22,054 bases of DNA from Sphingomonadales bacterium (GTDB taxonomy: Bacteria > Pseudomonadota > Alphaproteobacteria > Sphingomonadales > Sphingomonadaceae), in the NCBI GenBank assembly GCA_017304125.1, contig JAFKLV010000374.1, positions 1-22,054 on the forward strand, given 5' to 3'. Positions 15,445 through 22,054 of this stretch are shown piece by piece; positions within the stretch are counted from its first letter, which is position 1, and each line of letters begins with the position of its first letter. The notes beneath the pieces were generated by a model. It had not been told where the DNA came from, did not search any database, and saw only the letters and a list, made by a program, of their open reading frames with translations. Made by a program: the position numbers and the translations under genes.

Positions 15445-17505
15445 TTAGCGCGCGGCGATCAGATTGCCGTCGGCGTCGATCGTCAGCGTCCAGCCGGGGA
15501 GGATGAAGGCGGTGGTCTCGCGTTCCTCGATGATCACCGGGCCGGCGATCTCCTGACCCAGCGCCAGCGCGCTGCGATCATAGACCGGCACGTCGGCATA
15601 AGCGTCGGCGATGAACACCTTGCGATGCGCCTTGGGCTGGGCCGGGGTGTCGGCGAAGCGCACCTTGGCGCTGCGCTCGGCGGTGCCGCCCTGCGCCGAG
15701 ACGCGCCAGTTGACGATCTCGACCTCCATTTCGGCGAGGCGGATGCCGTAGAGCGCCTCATAATGCGTCTCGAAGCGCTCGCGCAGTACCGCAAGATCGG
15801 TGATCCGGCGGGGATCGTCGTCGAACGGCACGGTGAGCTGGTTCTGCTGCCCGAGATAACGCATGTCGGCCGAGTAGACATAATGCGCGGCGTCGGCGGG
15901 GAGGCCGGCCTCGATCATCGCGGCCTCGCCTTCCTTGAGCATGTCGTCGAGCACCGGGCCGACCGTGGCCCAGTCGAGCTGGTCGAGCCGGGCGAGCGCG
16001 CTGCGCACCATATCGAGCCGCACCGGGGTGACGAGCGTGCCGAACGCGCTGAGCACGCTGGCCATCGGCGGGTAGATCACCTTCGAGCTGTCGACGCGCT
16101 CGGCGACATAGCAGGCGTGGACCGGCCCGGCGCCGCCGAACGCGAGCATCGGCAGTCCGCGATAGCTGACCCCGCGATCGGTGGCATGCGCGCGCGCCGC
16201 GGCGGCCATCGATTCACCGACGACGCTGAAGATGCCATAAGCGGCTTCCTCCAACGACACGCCGAGCCGCTCGGCGAGCGCGCCGATCGCGGCCCTGGAC
16301 GCGGCCATGTCGAGCTTCATGTCGCCGCCGAGGAAATTGTCGCCGTCGAGGATGCCGAGCACGAGATCGGCGTCGGTGACGCAGGCGTGGGTGCCGCCGC
16401 GGCCGTAGCAGGCCGGGCCGGGGTTCGAGCCGGCGCTGTCGGGGCCGACCTTGAGCAGTCCCAGATCGTCGACCCGCGCGATCGATCCGCCGCCGGCGCC
16501 GATCTCGATCATGTCGACCGAGGGGACGGTGACGGGCATGCCGCTGCCGGGCTTGAACAGATATTGGCGGTCGACCTCGAAATCGCCGACGATCAGCGGC
16601 TGGCCTTCCTGGATCAGGCATGCCTTGGCCGTCGTGCCGCCCATGTCGAACGACAGCATCGCCTCCATGCCGTTGCGCCGTGCGATATGCCCGGCGACCA
16701 GCGCGCCCGCCGCCGGCCCGGATTCGATCATGCGGACGGGATAGCGGCCCGCGGTGCGCGCGCCGAGCACGCCGCCGTTGGAGAGCATGATGAACGGCTC
16801 GCGCGTCGCGCCGCCGGCGCGCAGCTTCTCGACCAGCGCATTGAGATAGGGGGTAGTGATCGGTACCGCATAAGCGTTCACCGCGGCGGTGCTGGTGCGA
16901 TGATATTCGCGCATCTGCGGCGCGATGTCGCTCGACAAAGTGACGAGGATCTCGGGCGCCGCCTCGCGCAGATAATCACGCACGCGGCGCTCGTTCTCGG
17001 GGTTGGCATAGCTGTTGAGCAGCGCCACCGCGACCGCCTCGACCTTCGCTTCGCGCAGGCTGATCGCCAGCGCATGCACCGCCTCGCGATCGATCTCCTG
17101 CCCGATCGTGCCGTCGGCATAAGTGCGCTCGGCAAGGCCCCAGGTGCGTTCGCTGGGGATCAGCGGCGGGGCGAACTCAATCAGCGGATCGAACATGTCG
17201 TAGCGATGCTCGTCGCGGATATAGAGGACGTCGGTAAAGCCCTGGGTGACGATCAGCCCGACCGGCGGGCCCTTGCGTTCGATCAGGACGTTGGTGACGA
17301 TCGTCGTGGCGTGGACGATCACGTCGTTGATGTCGGCCAGCGCGATTTTCGCCTGATCGAGCACCGAATCCGCGGCGCGGAAGAATCCTTCGAGCAGATC
17401 GTGGTGGGTCGTGAGCGTCTTGTCGGTCCACGCGGTTCCGTCGTCACGGATCAGAACGACGTCGGTAAACGTGCCGCCAATATCGATGGCTAAGGCGTGT
17501 TTCAT
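15445..17505 (-). CDS. hyuA: Hydantoinase A/oxoprolinase family protein
   Basis: A 686-residue ATP-binding subunit with the actin/hexokinase-like fold. Phosphate loops are DIGGTFTD (8-15) and DMGGTTAK (287-294), with ESGPAAG (261-267) and the family segments EIGAGGGSIARVD and GPDSAGSNPGPACYGRGG. It ends with the typical GPVIIEERETTAFILPGW. Full length for the family. It phosphorylates or activates the substrate for HyuB. The ATG at 17505 overlaps the iclR stop (ATGA, 17502-17505), so expression is coupled to the regulator. Related enzymes open hydantoin, oxoproline or lactam rings or carboxylate ketones; which applies here cannot be told. The symbol denotes the family only. Confidence 0.93.
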   Translation of the reverse strand: MKHALAIDIGGTFTDVVLIRDDGTAWTDKTLTTHHDLLEGFFRAADSVLDQAKIALADINDVIVHATTIVTNVLIERKGPPVGLIVTQGFTDVLYIRDEHRYDMFDPLIEFAPPLIPSERTWGLAERTYADGTIGQEIDREAVHALAISLREAKVEAVAVALLNSYANPENERRVRDYLREAAPEILVTLSSDIAPQMREYHRTSTAAVNAYAVPITTPYLNALVEKLRAGGATREPFIMLSNGGVLGARTAGRYPVRMIESGPAAGALVAGHIARRNGMEAMLSFDMGGTTAKACLIQEGQPLIVGDFEVDRQYLFKPGSGMPVTVPSVDMIEIGAGGGSIARVDDLGLLKVGPDSAGSNPGPACYGRGGTHACVTDADLVLGILDGDNFLGGDMKLDMAASRAAIGALAERLGVSLEEAAYGIFSVVGESMAAAARAHATDRGVSYRGLPMLAFGGAGPVHACYVAERVDSSKVIYPPMASVLSAFGTLVTPVRLDMVRSALARLDQLDWATVGPVLDDMLKEGEAAMIEAGLPADAAHYVYSADMRYLGQQNQLTVPFDDDPRRITDLAVLRERFETHYEALYGIRLAEMEVEIVNWRVSAQGGTAERSAKVRFADTPAQPKAHRKVFIADAYADVPVYDRSALALGQEIAGPVIIEERETTAFILPGWTLTIDADGNLIAAR

Positions 17506-18278
17506 GGCTTGTCGTCACCCTTTCGATAACCAAGTTGTTCGGAAATTTGCCGCGCCGCGGAAACCAGCGCCTGCACGGTCGCTGCCTCCGGCGGGGCGGG
17601 GAGTGTCTGGGCCGAGCCGACGATCGCGATCGTCCCGGCGAGCATGCCGCGCCCGTCGAACAATGGCGCGGCGAGCGCGTTGACGCCGACCAGCACCTCC
17701 TGCAGCGAGGCGGCCCAGCCCTGCTGGTGGATCGCGTCGATCTCGTCCTTGAGCGTCGCGATATCCGCCGGCTCAAGCTCGGCATTTTTGCGCGCCTTGG
17801 CGCCGAACTGCCGGTCCCACAGCCCGGGGCTGAAGGCGAGCGCGACCTTGCCCTGCGCCGAGGTGGTGAAATCGAACAAGGTGCCCGGCGGCGTGGTGAT
17901 CTCGATCGACGAGCGATAGCGCAGCAGGTCGAGGATCCTGACCCCGCGCGCCTCGATCTGGCCGACGCTGACCGCGAGCTTCACCGCCTGCGACAGCTCG
18001 GGCATGACGCGCCGTGCCGCGGCGAGGAAATCGATCTGATCGGCCACTGCCTGCCCGAGATGGAACAGCCGCGAGGTCAGCGCATATTTCTCGGTGACCG
18101 GATCCTGCGCGGCATAGCCCAGTTCGACCAAAGTCCGCAGGTGGCGATAGATCAGCGGCCGGCCGGTATTCAGCGCGCGCGCAACGTCGCTGACGCCGAT
18201 GTCGCGGCCGTGGTCGGCCATATATTCGATGATTACAAAGGAGGTAACGACCGCATTGACCGCAACTGAATCCGACAT
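17502..18278 (-). CDS. IclR family transcriptional regulator
   Basis: A 258-residue regulator. The N-terminal winged helix-turn-helix spans about residues 8-70 (IGVSDVARALNTGRPLIYRH for the recognition region). The C-terminal ligand-binding domain (about 80-250) includes TPPGTLFDFTTSAQGKVALA and GVNALAAPLFDGRGMLAGTI, typical of IclR sensors for aromatic or small organic acids. It lies between the cupin gene (81 nt upstream) and hyuA (4-nt overlap), so it is part of the operon it probably controls. AAAGG precedes the ATG by 8 nt. Whether it activates or represses is not shown; the inverted repeat at 18796-18807 is a candidate site. Confidence 0.92.
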   Translation of the reverse strand: MSDSVAVNAVVTSFVIIEYMADHGRDIGVSDVARALNTGRPLIYRHLRTLVELGYAAQDPVTEKYALTSRLFHLGQAVADQIDFLAAARRVMPELSQAVKLAVSVGQIEARGVRILDLLRYRSSIEITTPPGTLFDFTTSAQGKVALAFSPGLWDRQFGAKARKNAELEPADIATLKDEIDAIHQQGWAASLQEVLVGVNALAAPLFDGRGMLAGTIAIVGSAQTLPAPPEAATVQALVSAARQISEQLGYRKGDDKP

Positions 18279-18359
18279 GATCGAGCCTTTCTGATCGGAT
18301 GTCTCAACGAGTTGCGGGAATGGCGCAGCCTGGCCGGGCAGGCAATCGCGCCGGCGGCG

Positions 18360-18743
18360 TTAGAATTCGTCGTCCTGATAAGCGACGAGATGGCGGTAAT
18401 CCTCGCGCAGCGGGGCAAAGACATCGAGGTTGAGCACCTCTTCGTCGCCGATCGGCTCGCCGTAATGCATCACGCCGGGCGGGATGCGGACCAGCCCGCC
18501 GGCGCCGACCTCGATCTCCTCGTCGGCGATGACGAAGCGCATCCGGCCCTTCACGACATAGACGATCTGTTCGCACGGATGGCTGTGCGGCCGCGTTTCC
18601 ATGCCCGGCTGGAGCCAGTTCATCACCAGCATCACATCGTCGCCGCGGAAGCCCGCGCGCGACACGCCGGGGCGCACCGTCTCGCGGTCGAGTTCGTTCC
18701 AGTTGCGCGGGCGAACGGCCGGTTTCGGCTTGCTGTCGGACAC
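18360..18743 (-). CDS. Cupin domain protein
   Basis: A small single-domain cupin of 127 residues. The first motif, TRPHSHPCEQIVYVVKG, holds metal-ligand candidates His53, His55 and Glu58. The second, IPPGVMHYGEP, holds His93. The set is complete, so a bound metal is likely. The start is a GTG at 18741-18743 behind a strong GAAGGAGAGGA ribosome site. Single cupins next to HyuAB or Rieske genes are often small isomerases, dioxygenases or binding proteins of catabolic routes, but no specific function is evident. It is the first gene of the cupin-iclR-hyuA-hyuB operon. Confidence 0.88.
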   Translation of the reverse strand: MSDSKPKPAVRPRNWNELDRETVRPGVSRAGFRGDDVMLVMNWLQPGMETRPHSHPCEQIVYVVKGRMRFVIADEEIEVGAGGLVRIPPGVMHYGEPIGDEEVLNLDVFAPLREDYRHLVAYQDDEF

Positions 18744-18793
18744 GCGGTCCTCTCCTTCGTGTTGTTCTATCTAACGAAACAACGTTTTTACTA

Positions 18794-18807
18794 ATGATAC
18801 AAGTATC
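18794..18807. promoter_or_regulatory. Candidate operator/-10 of the cupin-iclR-hyuAB operon
   Basis: GATAC-AA-GTATC (18796-18807) is a perfect 5-bp inverted repeat about 55 bp before the cupin start, in an AT-rich stretch unlike its surroundings. On the minus strand it overlaps TATCAT (18799-18794), a 5-of-6 match to the -10 consensus with no good -35 at 17 bp. Overlap of operator and -10, or an activator-dependent promoter, would suit IclR control. This is inference from position and shape. Confidence 0.35.
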
Positions 18808-18904
18808 GAGCGACTCGGGGTGAGTCAATGGCCGTGACGGGGTTTCGCGGGCGATATGTCGCTGAAATGTCGCGGTGTGGCGGGGAGGCGCGCGCATAGC
18901 TCCG

Positions 18905-18930
18905 CCACCCCGGCTCAAGGCCGGAGTGAC
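18905..18930. repeat. Half copy of the dispersed palindromic repeat (copy 4)
   Basis: One arm only: CCACCCCGGCTCAAGGCCGG followed by AGTGAC. It matches the right arm of copies 1 and 3 with one change. No second arm or loop block is nearby. It lies in the 229-bp gap between the AraC stop and the cupin promoter, downstream of the AraC gene. Confidence 0.75.
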
Positions 18931-18972
18931 AAGCGAAAATGGGGGCGGGCCTAGCGCGAAAGCTCGCGCGTA

Positions 18973-19929
18973 TCAGGCATCCACGCCAGTCGCCTGCCGG
19001 CGATAGTCGCGCGGCGGCACACCATATTGGCTGCGGAAGGCGCGGCTGAAATGCGCCGAGCCATTGAACCCCCAGCGGAAGCAGATCTCGGTGACCGAGA
19101 GATGCGCATAGACCGGGCTGATCAGATCGGCGCGGCATCGCTCCAGCCGACGGCCGCGCACATAGTTGCTGAACGTATTGCCCGATTGCGAGAATAGTTT
19201 CTGCACGTAGCGCAGCGACATGCCGTGCTGCGCGGCAATCTCCGTCGGGGTGAGATCGGGGTCGCTGAGATTGGCCTCGATCGTCTGGCAGATGCTCTGC
19301 AGATTGGCGGCGCGCGCGTTCGCGCCACAGCCGATCAGCGGGGTGGAGCTTTGCCCGGTCAGGCAGGTCAGCAGGAATTCGGTGAGCGCGAGTTCGATCG
19401 GCCGCAGCTGGCTGGCGACGAGATCGTCGATCGAGGTCGCCAGCGCCGCGAGCATGCTCGAGAAGATATGGTTCACCCCGCCTTGCCCCGGCAGATAGCC
19501 GAGCGGCAGCGACAGCGGGGCGATCAGGCGCGGGCTGATCGCGACATGCGGGATCTTGATGAAGAGTTGCTGGAAATCGGTGGTGAACAGCAATTGCGCG
19601 GGGATGCCGGTCGGCCCGAACAACAGGTCTCCGGGCACCAGATCGACACGGCGCTCGCCGTCGATCAGCGCGGCACGGCCCTTGACCAGCAGCGACAGCC
19701 AGATCGCCGACGGTTGCTTGGGATAGCGCCCGGAAATGTCCTGCGCCGCCGCATCGACCCGCGCGAATTCGATCCCGAGCGGCGAGACGAGGCACGAGAC
19801 GGCGCCGTGGAAATTGTCGATATCCTCGATCGCCCCGACCGGCAGGTTGAGTCGCCCCATCGCGTCGCACCACGCGGCATAGCGTTCCGACGGCGCGATC
19901 TTGTCGGTGTTGAACGTCCAGGTCTGCAT
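18973..19929 (-). CDS. AraC family transcriptional regulator
   Basis: A 318-residue regulator. The N-terminal sensing domain (about 1-180) resembles the AraC-binding-like type found in regulators of aromatic catabolism. The C-terminal pair of helix-turn-helix motifs (about 212-312) includes TPTEIAAQHGMSLRYVQKLF and the family signature SVTEICFRWGFNGSAHFSRA followed by FRSQYGVPPRDYR. I start at the ATG 19929 (MQTWTFNTDK) because GGGAG lies 5 nt upstream; an ATG at 19965 would add 12 residues. It follows the dioxygenase gene by 40 nt in the same direction, so it is probably co-transcribed with the Rieske and dioxygenase genes and activates their promoter, which lies outside the window. Confidence 0.92.
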   Translation of the reverse strand: MQTWTFNTDKIAPSERYAAWCDAMGRLNLPVGAIEDIDNFHGAVSCLVSPLGIEFARVDAAAQDISGRYPKQPSAIWLSLLVKGRAALIDGERRVDLVPGDLLFGPTGIPAQLLFTTDFQQLFIKIPHVAISPRLIAPLSLPLGYLPGQGGVNHIFSSMLAALATSIDDLVASQLRPIELALTEFLLTCLTGQSSTPLIGCGANARAANLQSICQTIEANLSDPDLTPTEIAAQHGMSLRYVQKLFSQSGNTFSNYVRGRRLERCRADLISPVYAHLSVTEICFRWGFNGSAHFSRAFRSQYGVPPRDYRRQATGVDA

Positions 19930-19969
19930 TGCGTCTCCCGACGTCACTGTGGCGTGGCCGAGCATGAAA

Positions 19970-20776
19970 TCAAGCGGCTGCCCGGTGTTCGGCGAGCAGG
20001 CTGGTCATGCTGAGCGAGGAGAAGACGATCTCGTCGGACAGGAAGGCGATATCATCGTCCGCGTCGCTGGCGCCGAGCGTGTAGAGCAACGGCAGATAAT
20101 GATCCATCGACGGCACCGCCTGCTGCGCGTCGGCGCCGCGGTTGCGGATGCCGAACAATCCGTCGAACGCGCGGCTGGCGATGCGGTCCTTCACATAATC
20201 GTTGAAGCGCGTCGCCCAGGGATAGGGAAAGGCGGTGTCGGACCATTGCAGCACGCCCAGATTATGGACGATATTGCCGCTGCCCATGATCAGATAGCCC
20301 TCGTTACGCAGCGGGCGCAGCTGGGTCGCCAGCGCATAATGCCATTCCTCGGGTTTGGTCATGTCGAGGCTGAGCTGGACGACCGGAATATCGGCGTGCG
20401 GCCACGCTTTCTTGAGCACCGACCAGGTGCCGTGATCGAGCCCCCAATCCTGATCGAGCCCGACCGGCAGCGGCGCGAGCAGATCCTGCACGCGCTGCGC
20501 CAGCTCGGGGCTGCCGGGCGCGGGATATTGCTGATCGAACAGCGGCGCGGGCAGCGAGCGGCCGAAATCGTGGATCGTCTGCGGCTGCGGCATCGCGGTG
20601 ACGAAGGTGCCGCGGGTGCACCAATGCGCCGAGATGCACAGGATCGCGCGCGGCGTGCCGATCCGTGCGGCCATCTGAGCCCAGGTGCGCGTCGCGCGAT
20701 TGTCCTCGAGCACGTTGGTCGGGCTGCCGTGGCCGAAGAAGGCGACGGGCATGCGCTGGCGGGGGGCGTTGTCCAT
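19970..20776 (-). CDS. DODA-type extradiol ring-cleavage dioxygenase (LigB family)
   Basis: A 268-residue enzyme of the class III extradiol dioxygenase family (4,5-DOPA dioxygenase/YgiD-like). His residues at metal and active-site positions are visible: FFGHGSP (His16), SAHW (His51), GLDHGTW (His115), IVHNLG (His171) and SMDHYLPLLY (His226). Such enzymes open catechol-type rings next to the hydroxyl groups in the cytoplasm. It starts one base after the Rieske oxygenase stop (TAA-A-ATG), with GGAGG inside the end of that gene, so the two are tightly co-translated. A ring hydroxylase followed directly by a ring-cleavage enzyme is a natural pathway order. The substrate is unknown. Confidence 0.9.
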   Translation of the reverse strand: MDNAPRQRMPVAFFGHGSPTNVLEDNRATRTWAQMAARIGTPRAILCISAHWCTRGTFVTAMPQPQTIHDFGRSLPAPLFDQQYPAPGSPELAQRVQDLLAPLPVGLDQDWGLDHGTWSVLKKAWPHADIPVVQLSLDMTKPEEWHYALATQLRPLRNEGYLIMGSGNIVHNLGVLQWSDTAFPYPWATRFNDYVKDRIASRAFDGLFGIRNRGADAQQAVPSMDHYLPLLYTLGASDADDDIAFLSDEIVFSSLSMTSLLAEHRAAA

Positions 20777-20777
20777 T

Positions 20778-21965
20778 TTACGCCTCCGCCCCCTGCAGCC
20801 GCGCCCAGCCCGATTGGTAACGCGGGACGAGCCAGTTGTTGAGCGCCTGTTGCGCGCCCTCCTGCCACGAATATTTGCCGCGCACCGCGAAGCGCGAGCG
20901 CAGCCCGACCTGCACCAGCCCGTCGACATGCATGTCCTGTGCGATGATATGCGCCGCGGCGGCCATGTTCATATCGAGCTTGTGCTGGAACCCCGGGTCT
21001 TTCGCGGCGCCCGGCGCGACGAGCACGCCGGTATCCTGCTCGAGGCTTTCGGGGCCGTCGGGGCGCAGGATGAGATAGATCACCATATCGCTCATCATCA
21101 CCAGCGACAGCGTCGGCGGGACGTTGGCGAAGGTCATGCGGCTGCGATCGGCGTCGCGTAGATTGGGGAACAGCGGGAGCAGCGCGCGCTGGGTGGCGTT
21201 GAAGCTCGCATCCTGATGCAGCGTGCCGTTGAAGCGCAGGAAGCCGGCATCGGCCGGATCGGCCGGCGGAAATTCGGCGAGATGGCTCGGGACGAAATCG
21301 TGCAGCGGCCCGTGGTGCAGCTTATTGGCGTGATAGCCGTCATTGTTGTTCTCGAACATCACCTTCCAGTTCCACGGGAACTTGCCGGCGGGGCCGGGAC
21401 GCGGCCCTTCGGCATTGGCGAGATCGAAGCCGGCGATCGCCTCGTCGACCTGCGCGAGGCGCGGCGCGAGCGGCGGCGCATCATGATCGAAGTTGATGAA
21501 GATGAAGCCGTTCCACAGCTCGGTCTTGAACACCGGCAGGCCGAGGTCTTGCTTGTTGAAATCGCATGTCCGGCCCATTGCCGGCGCGCCGATCAATTTG
21601 CCGTCGAGCCCATAGGTCCAGTGGTGATAGGGGCAGACGAAGCCGCGTGCATTGCCGCTGCCCTCCGCGACGAGCATCGCGCGATGCTGGCACACCGACG
21701 ACATGGCGCGGATCTCGCCCTTCAGGTCGCGCGCGACGACGATCGGCTCGCCGACCATCGAGGTGGTGAAATAATCGCCCGGCTTCTCGACCCAATTGAC
21801 GCGGCCGACGCACAGCCATTCGCGATCGAACAAGGCGGCCTTTTCGAATTCGTAGAAATCGTGATCGGTATAGCATTCGGGCGGCAGGGTGACCGCATGT
21901 TCGATCGGCAGCGTCGATTCCGTGAGGCTTTCGAAGAAATTCCCGTTGAAAATCCGGCTGTTCAT
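20778..21965 (-). CDS. Rieske non-heme iron oxygenase, alpha subunit
   Basis: A 395-residue oxygenase. The Rieske [2Fe-2S] cluster ligands are Cys92-x-His94 and Cys111-x2-His114 (VCQHRAM...VCPYHHW). The catalytic domain holds the mononuclear iron site ENNNDGYHANKLHH, with Asp209 as the bridge to the neighbouring subunit, His212 and His217 as ligands, and Asp344 (IIAQD) as the third. Length and layout suit the aromatic ring-hydroxylating or demethylating families. The start ATG at 21965 (MNSRIFNGNF) has GAGG upstream; an ATG at 22001 would give a 12-residue Arg-rich extension. No ferredoxin, reductase or beta subunit is in the window, so electron supply must come from elsewhere. Confidence 0.94.
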   Translation of the reverse strand: MNSRIFNGNFFESLTESTLPIEHAVTLPPECYTDHDFYEFEKAALFDREWLCVGRVNWVEKPGDYFTTSMVGEPIVVARDLKGEIRAMSSVCQHRAMLVAEGSGNARGFVCPYHHWTYGLDGKLIGAPAMGRTCDFNKQDLGLPVFKTELWNGFIFINFDHDAPPLAPRLAQVDEAIAGFDLANAEGPRPGPAGKFPWNWKVMFENNNDGYHANKLHHGPLHDFVPSHLAEFPPADPADAGFLRFNGTLHQDASFNATQRALLPLFPNLRDADRSRMTFANVPPTLSLVMMSDMVIYLILRPDGPESLEQDTGVLVAPGAAKDPGFQHKLDMNMAAAAHIIAQDMHVDGLVQVGLRSRFAVRGKYSWQEGAQQALNNWLVPRYQSGWARLQGAEA

Positions 21966-21978
21966 CCCTCGTCCTCTC

Positions 21979-22054
21979 TCAAATCGCCTTGTCGCGGGCA
22001 TGGGCCTCGCGCGGCAGGAATTTCGCCTGACTATTCTCGACCGGCGCGCGCGGG
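21979..22054 (-). CDS. C-terminal tail of an upstream gene, product unknown
   Basis: On the minus strand the right edge holds 24 in-frame codons ending in TGA at 21979-21981, reading ...VENSQAKFLPREAHARDKAI. Third positions are mostly G or C, as in the neighbouring genes, and the stop is 13 nt before the Rieske start. This looks like the end of a co-transcribed upstream gene. Too little remains to name it. Confidence 0.5.
   Translation of the reverse strand, partial: PRAPVENSQAKFLPREAHARDKAI

Noticed and set aside
14081..15448. 455-codon open frame on the plus strand opposite hyuB
   Set aside because: Antisense shadow; HyuB family segments are read on the other strand.
15442..17493. 683-codon open frame on the plus strand opposite hyuA
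   Set aside because: It is a mirror of hyuA's GC-rich third positions. Its translation is rich in Arg, Asp, His and Ala with no domain pattern, while the opposite frame encodes a clear HyuA.
1..22054. CRISPR array, tRNA/rRNA, IS element with transposase, prophage, toxin-antitoxin
   Set aside because: I saw no evenly spaced direct repeats, cloverleaf/rRNA sequence, transposase, integrase or small toxin-antitoxin pair. The only repeats are the palindromic elements and the 14-bp inverted repeat.

Overview
This is a high-GC window with strongly GC-rich third codon positions. A large TonB-dependent receptor, several Rieske/dioxygenase/hydantoinase-type catabolic genes, and a dispersed palindromic repeat (core CCGGCCTTGAGCCGG) fit an alphaproteobacterium of the sphingomonad group (Sphingomonas or a relative). 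That placement is inferred from gene content and the repeat, not from a marker gene. I see no rRNA, tRNA, CRISPR array, transposase, phage gene or replication origin. The window reads as a chromosomal catabolic/uptake island.

Left part (1-2286): an MFS transporter cut by the left edge (minus strand) diverges from a classical SDR oxidoreductase. A palindromic repeat separates the SDR from the next, convergent gene. Uptake module (2287-8224): a ribokinase (minus) diverges from a LacI-family regulator, which is followed by a TonB-dependent receptor and an MFS transporter 14 nt behind it. A LacI-type operator candidate lies in the ribokinase/LacI divergent region. A near-identical site (13 of 16 bases) lies just past a TTGACA promoter element of the receptor, so the module looks like one small regulon.

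Middle (8225-13582): after another repeat comes a minus-strand operon VOC protein -> NTF2-like protein -> TRZ/ATZ-type amidohydrolase -> small AtzG-like protein -> AtzE-like amidase, with three start/stop overlaps. The amidase has lost two of the three catalytic triad residues (Lys->Ala, cis-Ser->Ala) but keeps the nucleophile Ser and the AtzE-type flanks. It may be a pseudoenzyme retained in an AtzE/AtzG-type complex. Diverging from this operon are a flavin reductase and a second VOC protein, closed by a strong terminator.

Right part (13583-22054): a repeat inside a perfect 14-bp inverted repeat, then a second terminator, end the minus-strand operon cupin -> IclR regulator -> HyuA -> HyuB (ATP-dependent hydantoinase/oxoprolinase/carboxylase-like). 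A second minus-strand operon carries a Rieske oxygenase alpha subunit, a LigB/DODA-type extradiol dioxygenase and an AraC regulator, and it probably starts upstream of the window because the tail of another gene is visible at the right edge.

Taken together: outer-membrane uptake (TonB receptor), inner-membrane uptake (two MFS), oxygenation (Rieske, with a flavin reductase probably serving a monooxygenase elsewhere), ring cleavage (DODA type), C-N or C-C bond chemistry (amidohydrolase, amidase pair, HyuAB), three local regulators (LacI, IclR, AraC) and small VOC/cupin/NTF2 proteins. This fits degradation of an aromatic or N-heterocyclic compound, but the substrate cannot be read from the sequence.
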